Shown here in pieces: positions 40,328 to 45,856 of a stretch of 45,856 nt of DNA. The stretch's first letter is position 1; each line of letters begins with the position of its first letter. The stretch is from Desulfuromonas sp. Its GTDB lineage: Bacteria; Desulfobacterota; Desulfuromonadia; Desulfuromonadales; BM103. The notes beneath the pieces were generated by a model, which was given only the letters and a program-made list of their open reading frames with translations, ran no database searches and had not been told where the DNA came from. The DNA lies in NCBI GenBank assembly GCA_002869725.1, contig PKTY01000317.1, positions 1-45,856 on the forward strand, in the 5' to 3' direction. The translations under genes and the position numbers were made by a program.

Positions 40328-41304
40328 ACCTTATCCTTGTCTCTGGTGACTGGCTGCTGAATCGCCCTCTCCATCTGCTGTAGTGCAACAAGAAAGTCAT
40401 CAGCGACGGGTGCTTGAAAAGTCAGCCTTGCCCCGCTAATCGGATGGGGAATGATCAGTTGCTCGGCATGAAGCATCTGTCGCGAAAACATCTGTCCGTT
40501 AAGCTCTTTACGGCCACCGTAAGTGGTGTCACCCAGCAGCGGATACCCCGCTTCGGCAAAGTGGGCGCGAATTTGATGGGTTCTGCCGGTCAGGGGGGAA
40601 ACATCGACCAGTGTTGCTTCGGGCAACCATTGCCGAACCCGGTAGTGGGTTTCGGCATAACGCCCGCCATGGTCTACCGAAACCGTCAGGTTATTGGCCC
40701 GCCGTCTGGCCAACTGGGAACAAAATCGACCCTCACCTGGTTCGACGCAACCACCAACCAGGGCGAGATAGTGTTTTTCGACCTGTCGCTCGTGAAAAGC
40801 CCGAGTCAGGGCGCCATGAGCCGCAGGATGAATTGAAAAAATCATTACCCCAGAAGTGTCGCGGTCGAGGCGCTGCACCATGCCGATGCTCGGCTGCCAG
40901 CGTCCTCCACGCTCGGCAGCCAGCAACCTCTGCAGTGCATCGTAAAGAGTCCCCCTGTATCGGGCCGGCGTCGGCTGAACAGCGATGCCCGCCGGCTTGT
41001 TGACCACCAGCACATGAGCATCCCGAAACAGAAGATGCTTGTCGGCCAGGACAAAGGGCTCAAGGTCGAGACCATCGACATAGAGCTCCAGCCGTTGCAC
41101 GGCAGCTACCGTATAACCACATTGACGCATCCGCCGACCATCGAGGTGAACACCGCCTATCTCGATAAAACGGCGGGCCAGACGACGACTGACCCCCGGA
41201 TTGCAGGCCGGTAGAGCCTGGTCGAGGCGCATGCCACTGCAATCGGCATTCAGTTTGTAACGATAGGCTCCAGATTGGAGGGGCTGCTCGGATTGTACCA
41301 CCAC
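40324..41304 (-). CDS. RluA-family pseudouridine synthase
   Basis: An S4 domain (SGMRLDQALPACNPGVSRRL) is followed by the RluA catalytic domain with the aspartate in MVQRLDRDTSGVMIF, HYLALVGG and LTGRTHQIRAHFAEAGYPLLGD. These enzymes isomerise uridine in rRNA or tRNA; the target here is not determined. I chose a GTG start at 41304 because GGGAG lies just before it and because it leaves the 6S RNA promoter free. This gives 326 residues. An ATG at 41340 would give 338 but would place the 6S -35 and spacer within its first codons. The open frame continues to 41571 but that part is antisense to 6S RNA. Confidence 0.9.
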   Translation of the reverse strand: MVVQSEQPLQSGAYRYKLNADCSGMRLDQALPACNPGVSRRLARRFIEIGGVHLDGRRMRQCGYTVAAVQRLELYVDGLDLEPFVLADKHLLFRDAHVLVVNKPAGIAVQPTPARYRGTLYDALQRLLAAERGGRWQPSIGMVQRLDRDTSGVMIFSIHPAAHGALTRAFHERQVEKHYLALVGGCVEPGEGRFCSQLARRRANNLTVSVDHGGRYAETHYRVRQWLPEATLVDVSPLTGRTHQIRAHFAEAGYPLLGDTTYGGRKELNGQMFSRQMLHAEQLIIPHPISGARLTFQAPVADDFLVALQQMERAIQQPVTRDKDKV

Positions 41305-41320
41305 AAAAAACTCCCGGCAC

Positions 41321-41348
41321 TTGACATGCCGCTCACGCATGCTAGCAT
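41321..41348 (+). promoter_or_regulatory. Promoter of the 6S RNA gene
   Basis: A perfect -35 TTGACA (41321-41326) and a -10 TAGCAT (41343-41348, 4 of 6 matches) are separated by 16 bases. Transcription would begin near 41355 on the plus strand, in the stretch that holds the 6S RNA and no plus-strand protein gene. Confidence 0.65.
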
Positions 41349-41354
41349 TATTCC

Positions 41355-41556
41355 AAAGTGCTAAGAAGGTCTTTGACAATCTCTGGAATGTACGGCGCCG
41401 CTCCGAACACGCTGACCAATCAGAACCGTTTCGTGTCTTCGCGTAGGGAAGTGGTGAGCCAGCCCACCCACGAGTGGGACGCCTGAAACTTTCCTCCTGG
41501 CACTCCTGGTAAATAGCGGTCAGCCACGGAGCCGTGTCGTCATTCCGGAGTTTGCA
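41355..41556 (+). ncRNA. ssrS: 6S RNA
   Basis: 6S RNA binds the housekeeping RNA polymerase by imitating an open promoter. The stretch folds as a long hairpin: 41381-41390 pairs with 41541-41550 (10 pairs), 41392-41395 with 41532-41535, 41401-41405 with 41527-41531, and 41411-41417 with 41518-41524 (GCTGACC/GGTCAGC). An open central bubble follows. The terminal arm has GGAAGT pairing with ACTTTCC and the hairpin CCCAC/GTGGG. The segments GTGGTGAGC and ACGCCTGAAAC sit where E. coli 6S has TTGGTGAGC and AAGCCTTAAAAC. The 5' end is set by the promoter, the 3' end is approximate. It was identified from layout and pairing, not by a covariance search. Confidence 0.85.
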
Positions 41557-41557
41557 A

Positions 41558-41584
41558 ACGGCGGCAGACAAGTTTTGCCGCCGT
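41558..41584 (+). other. Stable hairpin downstream of 6S RNA
   Basis: A perfect 9-base-pair stem (ACGGCGGCA with TGCCGCCGT) has the loop GACAAGTTT. No T-run follows, so it is not a simple terminator. It may protect the 3' end or guide trimming of the 6S precursor before the true terminator at 41595. Confidence 0.55.
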
Positions 41585-41594
41585 AGAATCAGCT

Positions 41595-41631
41595 GAGGCC
41601 CCGTTTTACTGAACGGGGCCTCGCTCTATTT
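41595..41631 (+). terminator. Rho-independent terminator of the 6S RNA transcript
   Basis: A perfect 11-base-pair stem, GAGGCCCCGTT with AACGGGGCCTC, encloses TTACTG and is followed by GCTCTATTT. It could also halt minus-strand transcription coming from ihfB, though no T-run follows on that strand. The 147 bases from 41632 to 41778 hold only a weak hairpin (CCCTG/CAGGG) and no gene that I can support. Confidence 0.85.
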
Positions 41632-41778
41632 GATCGGCACGTCTCAAACCGTCGAAACCTTCACTCACCCTGGGCTCACACAGGGAAAACGAACTCAACA
41701 GTGAGGATTCCCCCGCCAATGACATTCCCTAACAAGAAGGGGCTGATCACAGAGGTCGAGTTGCAGAAAAACTTTGTC

Positions 41779-42060
41779 TCAGAAAACATTTACCCGTTCT
41801 CGCAGCTCCTTACCGGTCTTGAAAAACGGCGTCTTCTTGGCAGGAATCTGCACCAGGGCACCACTCTTGGGATTTCTCGCCTCGCGGGCATCGCGTTCGC
41901 GCACCGTAAACGAGCCGAAACCACGGATCTCGACCCTGTCACCGCCGACCAGGGCCTGGCCGATACTGTCAAAAATGGTGTTGACGATCATTTCCGCTTC
42001 ACGCTTGTTGAGGACTTCGTTGCTTTGCGTCAGTTGTTCGACCAACTCACTCTTTGTCAT
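41779..42060 (-). CDS. ihfB: Integration host factor subunit beta
   Basis: IHF is a sequence-specific DNA-bending heterodimer of the HU family. The ATG at 42060 has AGGAGG upstream and gives 93 residues (MTKSELVEQLTQSNEVLNKR). The DNA-binding arm region is VEIRGFGSFTVRERDAREAR with NPKSGALVQIPAKKTPFF, and it ends GKELRERVNVF. The rpsA-sppA-ihfB order, as in E. coli rpsA-ihfB, supports the beta subunit rather than HU. It overlaps sppA by 4 bases (ATGA). Confidence 0.93.
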   Translation of the reverse strand: MTKSELVEQLTQSNEVLNKREAEMIVNTIFDSIGQALVGGDRVEIRGFGSFTVRERDAREARNPKSGALVQIPAKKTPFFKTGKELRERVNVF

Positions 42061-42962
42061 TGAGAAACCTCCTGACTGAAACCTTGCCAAAGAAATTGCA
42101 AACCAGCATTGCCAGGCTTGAGCAGTAGCTGTTGGACCTTCTGCATCGACTCCTCGACCAGATAGTCGACCAAGCGGGGTGCCTTTTTCGGCGGATAGAC
42201 CACCGCCGGCTCACCTTCGATGCCACCGAGTTTACCGGCACTGCGAATCGCTGCCTCAAGATTCCCCAGCTCATCGACCAGCCCATAGGCCTTGGCCTGA
42301 CGTCCAGTAAAGATGCGTCCGTCAGCGAGACTGCCAACCTCTGCGGCATCCAGCTTGCGCCCACGAGCCACCGACTCGATAAATTGGCTGTGTACGTCGT
42401 CGATCATCTCCTGCAGAATCACCCGGTCCGCCTCACTCATTGGCCGGGTTGGAGACCCAATATCCTTGTGCTCGCCACTTTTTACAACGACGTTGAACAG
42501 GCCAATCTTCTCGAGCAGCTGCTGAAAATTGGCAAACTGCATGATGACCCCGATGCTGCCGGTAATCGTGCCGGGGTTGGCAAAGATTCGCTGGGCCGGA
42601 GCGGCAATATAGTAGCCTCCGGATGCGGCCACCGACCCCATCGAGACTACAACCGGCTTGTTCTCGCTGACCAGTCGAACCTCGTCGTAGATCTCCTGAG
42701 AGGCACCAACGCCCCCACCGGGAGAGTCGATACGCAGCACGATCGCCTTGACACCATCGTTATCCCGGAAATTATGCAGATGCTCGATCGTCTGCCTGGA
42801 GTCGGAGATGACTCCGAGGACCTCGACGATTCCAACCTTGTCACCAATGGAAAAGTGGGTCGGTTGCCCAACCAGATTGGCTGCCACCAAGGCCAGCAGC
42901 AGAAAGAAGGCAAACAGGCCTACCAAAAGACCGGATGCAATCAGAAAAGGGCGTTTTTTCAT
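42057..42962 (-). CDS. sppA: Signal peptide peptidase SppA (short form)
   Basis: A 301-residue inner-membrane serine protease that degrades cleaved signal peptides in the periplasm. One N-terminal helix (about residues 8-31) anchors it. The Ser/Lys dyad is S114 in GSVAASGGYYIAAPA and K166 in SGEHKDIGSP; the 52-residue spacing equals that of Bacillus SppA. This is the single-domain (about 36 kDa) form. No ribosome site is visible before the ATG at 42962, and a strong terminator ends only about a dozen bases upstream. Confidence 0.95.
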   Translation of the reverse strand: MKKRPFLIASGLLVGLFAFFLLLALVAANLVGQPTHFSIGDKVGIVEVLGVISDSRQTIEHLHNFRDNDGVKAIVLRIDSPGGGVGASQEIYDEVRLVSENKPVVVSMGSVAASGGYYIAAPAQRIFANPGTITGSIGVIMQFANFQQLLEKIGLFNVVVKSGEHKDIGSPTRPMSEADRVILQEMIDDVHSQFIESVARGRKLDAAEVGSLADGRIFTGRQAKAYGLVDELGNLEAAIRSAGKLGGIEGEPAVVYPPKKAPRLVDYLVEESMQKVQQLLLKPGNAGLQFLWQGFSQEVSQ

Positions 42963-42974
42963 GGCGATTGCGGC

Positions 42975-43011
42975 AAGAAAAAGCCGCGTCCGAATGAACT
43001 CAGACGCGGCT
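42975..43011 (-). terminator. Rho-independent terminator after rpsA
   Basis: On the minus strand AGCCGCGTCTGA pairs with TCGGACGCGGCT, a stem of up to 12 pairs with one G-T pair and loop GTTCAT, followed directly by TTTTCTTG. It lies between the rpsA stop (43031) and the sppA start (42962). Confidence 0.9.
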
Positions 43012-43030
43012 GGATAAACAATGGAGGGGA

Positions 43031-44773
43031 TTAGCCCTGGTCTTTGTCTTTGTCTTCGTTACGCCCCATGGCCCCCTGCAGCAAGGCACCGAGGTTGGAC
43101 GTCGCCTGCTTCTGGGCACCGAGGAACTCCTGAACCTCAGCCTTCTCCTTGTGCGCATTGAGCTGCTTGATCGACATGGCGATCTTGCGGTCGACTGTAT
43201 CCACATGCAGGACCGTCGCCTCAAGCTCATCATCGACCTTGGCAAACTCCTTGGGCGATTCGACCTTCTCATGGCTCAACTCGGAGACATGAATCAACCC
43301 TTCGATCCCTTCTTCAACCTCCAGGAAGAGGCCGAAATCAGTGACTGACGTTACTTTGCCCTTAACGATGGTGCCAGCGGGGTAACGGGTCGGGATCGAC
43401 TCCCAGGGATCGGGAGTCAGCTGCTTGATGCCAAGGGAGAATCGCTCGTTCTCACGGTCGATATTCAGAACCACCGCCTTGACGGTGTCCCCCTTCTTGA
43501 ACATTTCCGAGGGGTGCTTGACCCGTTTGGTCCAGGAAAGGTCGGAAATATGGACCAGACCGTCAATTCCTTCATCGACCCCGACAAAAACCCCGAAATC
43601 GGTGATGTTCTTGACCTGGCCCTCGATGATGGTGCCCATCGGGAACTTCTCGCCAATCACTTCCCACGGGTTCGGTTCAACCTGTTTCAGGCCAAGTGAA
43701 ATACGCCGGTTGGGAATATCCAGAGCCAGCACCACCGATTCGACTTCATCGCCAACCGAGAGCAGCTTGTTGGGATGCTTGATCCGCTTGGTCCAGCTCA
43801 TCTCGGAGACATGGATCAGTCCCTCGACCCCCTCTTCAAGTTCGATGAAGGCACCGTAGTCGGTCAGGCTCACCACCTTGCCTTTGACTTTCTCGCCGAC
43901 CGGGTAGCGGCTTTCGACCTCAAGCCAGGGATCAGGAGTGATCTGCTTCAACCCGAGAGAGACCCGCTCACGCTCACGATCGTACTTGAGCACCTTGACG
44001 TTGATCTTGTCACCAACGTTGATCACATCGGTCGGGTGATTGACCCGCCCCCAGGACATATCGGTGATATGCAGCAGACCATCGATGCCGCCAAGATCGA
44101 TAAAAGCCCCGTAGTCGGTCAGGTTCTTGACCACCCCTTCGAGGACCTGCTCTTCGGAGAGGACCTCGAGAGTCTTGGAGCGCATCGATTCACGCTGCTC
44201 TTCGAGTAGCACACGGCGCGACAGAACAATGTTGCCACGGCGCTTGTTGAGCTTGATGATTTTGAAATCGAAACTGGCGCCGATCAATTTTTCGAGATTG
44301 CGCACCGGACGGATATCGACCTGAGAGCCCGGCAGGAAAGCATGGACCCCGATATCGACCGTCAGACCGCCCTTGATACGGCCAACAATCTTGCCCTCGA
44401 CCACGGAACCTTCTTCCAGAGATGTCCAGATCTTCTGACGATCGGCCTTTTCCTTGGAGAGCGAGATCAGGCCACTTTCATTTTCGCGGCGCTCGACCAG
44501 AACATCGACCTCGTCACCGACATTGACATCAATGATGCCCTGCTCATCCCGGAACTGAATCAGAGGAATGACACCCTCAGACTTGTATCCGACATCGACC
44601 ACGACATTATCGTCATTGACCTGAACAATCGTGCCACACACGACATCGCCCACATTAAACTCCTGCAGGCTGTTCTCGAACATGGTTTCGAAATCCTGTT
44701 CCATGTCAAGGTCCATCATCTCATCCAGTTCTTCCTGATCTGCGTTGTTTGTTGTGTTCTTAGTGTCTACCAT
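43031..44773 (-). CDS. rpsA: 30S ribosomal protein S1
   Basis: S1 binds mRNA and brings it to the 30S subunit. The 580-residue protein has an acidic N-terminal tail (NNADQEELDEMMDLDMEQDF) and six S1 OB-fold repeats beginning near residues 41, 126, 211, 296, 383 and 470. The last four carry the typical VxxxTDYGAFI/TDFGVFV strand and HVSEMSWTKRIKHP loops. It ends in a short low-complexity tail (NEDKDKDQG). It has its own promoter, a structured 60-base leader and a strong terminator, so it is an independent unit within cmk-ispH-rpsA-sppA-ihfB. Confidence 0.97.
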   Translation of the reverse strand: MVDTKNTTNNADQEELDEMMDLDMEQDFETMFENSLQEFNVGDVVCGTIVQVNDDNVVVDVGYKSEGVIPLIQFRDEQGIIDVNVGDEVDVLVERRENESGLISLSKEKADRQKIWTSLEEGSVVEGKIVGRIKGGLTVDIGVHAFLPGSQVDIRPVRNLEKLIGASFDFKIIKLNKRRGNIVLSRRVLLEEQRESMRSKTLEVLSEEQVLEGVVKNLTDYGAFIDLGGIDGLLHITDMSWGRVNHPTDVINVGDKINVKVLKYDRERERVSLGLKQITPDPWLEVESRYPVGEKVKGKVVSLTDYGAFIELEEGVEGLIHVSEMSWTKRIKHPNKLLSVGDEVESVVLALDIPNRRISLGLKQVEPNPWEVIGEKFPMGTIIEGQVKNITDFGVFVGVDEGIDGLVHISDLSWTKRVKHPSEMFKKGDTVKAVVLNIDRENERFSLGIKQLTPDPWESIPTRYPAGTIVKGKVTSVTDFGLFLEVEEGIEGLIHVSELSHEKVESPKEFAKVDDELEATVLHVDTVDRKIAMSIKQLNAHKEKAEVQEFLGAQKQATSNLGALLQGAMGRNEDKDKDQG

Positions 44774-44833
44774 TCACCACTTACCCCCGTGCGAAATTCT
44801 GTCGTAAAAACGACGCCATGGCCGAAGCCACGG
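44774..44833 (-). promoter_or_regulatory. Structured 5' leader of rpsA, possible autoregulatory element
   Basis: The predicted transcript opens with a hairpin, CCGTGGC TTCG GCCATGG (44833-44816, seven pairs with one G-T and a UUCG loop). A second hairpin follows, GTCGT TTTT ACGAC (44814-44801), and then a GGGGGTAAGTGGTGA ribosome-site region before the ATG. S1 represses its own translation through leader hairpins in gammaproteobacteria. A comparable role here is an inference. Confidence 0.5.
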
Positions 44834-44839
44834 TTGGCG

Positions 44840-44868
44840 AACATAGCACAGGGTCCTTGAAAACTCAA
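44840..44868 (-). promoter_or_regulatory. Promoter of rpsA
   Basis: On the minus strand TTGAGT (44868-44863) and TATGTT (44845-44840) are separated by exactly 17 bases. TG one base before the hexamer makes it an extended -10 (TGCTATGTT). It starts just after the ispH stop. The predicted start, near 44833, coincides with the first leader hairpin. Confidence 0.65.
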
Positions 44869-44872
44869 ATAA

Positions 44873-45712
44873 TTATTTTACCAACACTTTAACCCGGGCC
44901 AGGACCTCGTCAATCAGCCAGCGAGGGGTCGAGGCCCCGGCCGTCAACCCGACCTTTTCGACCCCGCTGAACCAGCCGGACTCGACCTGATCAGCGGTCT
45001 CGATATGCTTGGTCTGCGGCTGAATGTCACGGCAGATCTGAGCCAAACGGGTGGTATTGGCACTGTTAAATCCACCGATCACCAGCATCAGGTCAACCTG
45101 TCGGGCGATCTCGCGGGCTTCGTCCTGGCGCACCTTGGTGGCATCGCAGATAGTATTGAAGACACGCAGTTCGGTACAGCTTTTAAGGAACAGGGCCACA
45201 ATCTCCTGCAGGTTCTCGTGGGACTGGGTGGTCTGAGCAATAACACCGATCTTGTCAAAGCGGGGTAGCGCTTGGGCCTGCCTGGCGTCAGCCACCACAT
45301 GGACTGGGCCGGAATCGGCATAAGAGACGATCCCTCTCACCTCGGGATGGTCGGCCTCACCAACGATCACCACCGTGTACCCCTCCCGGCTGAGGCAGGC
45401 GGCATCTTTCTGGGCTTTCTTGACAAAGGGGCAGGTGGCATCGACCACCGTCAGCCCTCGATCAACGATCCGCTGCATTTCAAGGGCACTGACCCCATGA
45501 GAACGGATAATGACCGCGCCGGGCGGCAGGCCCTCGACATCGTCGACGACCTCAACCCCCTGTTCGGCGAGCTTGGCAACCAGTTGCGGTGAGTGGATAA
45601 CCGGCCCCAGAGAGCAGAGGCGGCCATATTCAGCCGAGGCGGCAAAAGCCATTTTGGTGGCGCGGGTCACGCCAAAGCAAAAACCCGCACTTTTGGCGAG
45701 CAGGATCTCCAT
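44873..45712 (-). CDS. ispH: 4-hydroxy-3-methylbut-2-enyl diphosphate reductase IspH (LytB)
   Basis: IspH makes IPP and DMAPP in the last step of the non-mevalonate isoprenoid pathway, using a [4Fe-4S] cluster. The 279-residue protein has the three cluster cysteines C12 (KSAGFCFGVTRA), C94 (DATCPFVKKA) and C189 (FNTICDATKVRQ). The substrate-binding residues H40, H72, H122 and E124 (GEADHPEVRGI) are also visible. It is 2 bases after the cmk stop and so shares its transcript. ispH next to rpsA is common in several phyla. Confidence 0.97.
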   Translation of the reverse strand: MEILLAKSAGFCFGVTRATKMAFAASAEYGRLCSLGPVIHSPQLVAKLAEQGVEVVDDVEGLPPGAVIIRSHGVSALEMQRIVDRGLTVVDATCPFVKKAQKDAACLSREGYTVVIVGEADHPEVRGIVSYADSGPVHVVADARQAQALPRFDKIGVIAQTTQSHENLQEIVALFLKSCTELRVFNTICDATKVRQDEAREIARQVDLMLVIGGFNSANTTRLAQICRDIQPQTKHIETADQVESGWFSGVEKVGLTAGASTPRWLIDEVLARVKVLVK

Positions 45713-45714
45713 CT

Positions 45715-45856
45715 TCAGTGTCCCCGAAAGAGCGAACCTTCACGCGCGACAGACCGCACCATGTTCAGAACCCGGTCCAGGACTTGAGAGATATCTAGGT
45801 CGCTGGTGTCGACGACCAAGGCATCATCGGCCTGGCGCAGAGGGGAAACCTCCCGT
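45715..45856 (-). CDS. cmk: Cytidylate kinase, C-terminal end only
   Basis: The last 46 residues or so of a frame that continues beyond the window. It reads REVSPLRQADDALVVDTSDL followed by DISQVLDRVLNMVRS and ends SLFRGH. The R..SPL..A.DA..ID(T)S.L pattern is the conserved C-terminus of CMP kinase. Its place before ispH and rpsA supports this, since cmk-rpsA is a widespread pair. The kinase P-loop is outside the window. Confidence 0.85.
   Translation of the reverse strand, partial: REVSPLRQADDALVVDTSDLDISQVLDRVLNMVRSVAREGSLFRGH

Noticed and set aside
41341-41571. An N-terminal extension of the RluA-type protein by 77 residues
   Set aside because: The open frame continues there, but the residues have no relation to the S4 domain that begins later, and the bases form the 6S RNA structure on the other strand.
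41558-41584. The 9-pair hairpin as the 6S terminator
   Set aside because: No T-run follows it. The next hairpin at 41595 has a longer stem and a T-rich tail and is a better terminator.

Overview
The window is a gene-dense chromosomal segment of a Gram-negative bacterium, most likely a Desulfuromonadales/Geobacterales-type member of the former Deltaproteobacteria. The reasons are a complete lipid A, BamA and Lol outer-membrane module, the run phoH - 7TM-HD phosphodiesterase - ybeY - corC - lnt, the order cmk - ispH - rpsA - sppA - ihfB, a zinc-ribbon protein and an isolated Cas6-like gene, and abundant lipoproteins and SpoIIE/STAS signalling. The assignment comes from gene content and order only. 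I see no tRNA or rRNA genes, insertion sequences, integrases or CRISPR arrays. It reads as core genome with a few accessory islets.

Region 1 (1-16719, all minus strand) is one long co-directional run. In order of transcription it holds phoH, pgpH-like, ybeY, corC, lnt, prfB (with its programmed +1 frameshift), lysS, lolC/E, lolD, bamA, skp/ompH, lpxD, fabZ, lpxA and a truncated Gfo/Idh/MocA oxidoreductase. These genes cover ribosome maturation, translation termination, lipoprotein maturation and export, outer-membrane protein assembly and lipid A synthesis.

Region 2 (16720-28240) holds enolase with its promoter and terminator, a small zinc-ribbon protein, an orphan Cas6-family RAMP protein divergent from tgt, a helical-repeat protein, rlpA, accA, dnaE, a YceF-type Maf pyrophosphatase and a small unknown protein.

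Region 3 (28241-33446, minus) encodes a TPR lipoprotein, a DUF4292/LolB-like lipoprotein, an oligopeptide-type binding lipoprotein and one AppB/OppB-type permease. The second permease and the ATPases of that importer are not in the window.

Region 4 (33597-39540, plus) is the most interesting part. An aminoglycoside-phosphotransferase-fold/P-loop kinase fusion overlaps by 4 bases a small two-helix membrane protein. That gene overlaps by 4 bases a 1071-residue protein built as SLC5 transporter - STAC-like linker - GAF - SpoIIE/PP2C phosphatase. Separate STAS antagonist and HATPase (anti-sigma kinase) genes follow. The front end resembles the CbrX/CbrA transporter-sensor of pseudomonads, but the output is a partner-switching phosphatase instead of a histidine kinase.

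Region 5 (39554-45856) holds lgt and an RluA-family pseudouridine synthase, a 6S RNA gene with its own promoter and terminator, ihfB, sppA, rpsA (with a promoter, a structured leader and a strong terminator), ispH and the 3' end of cmk.
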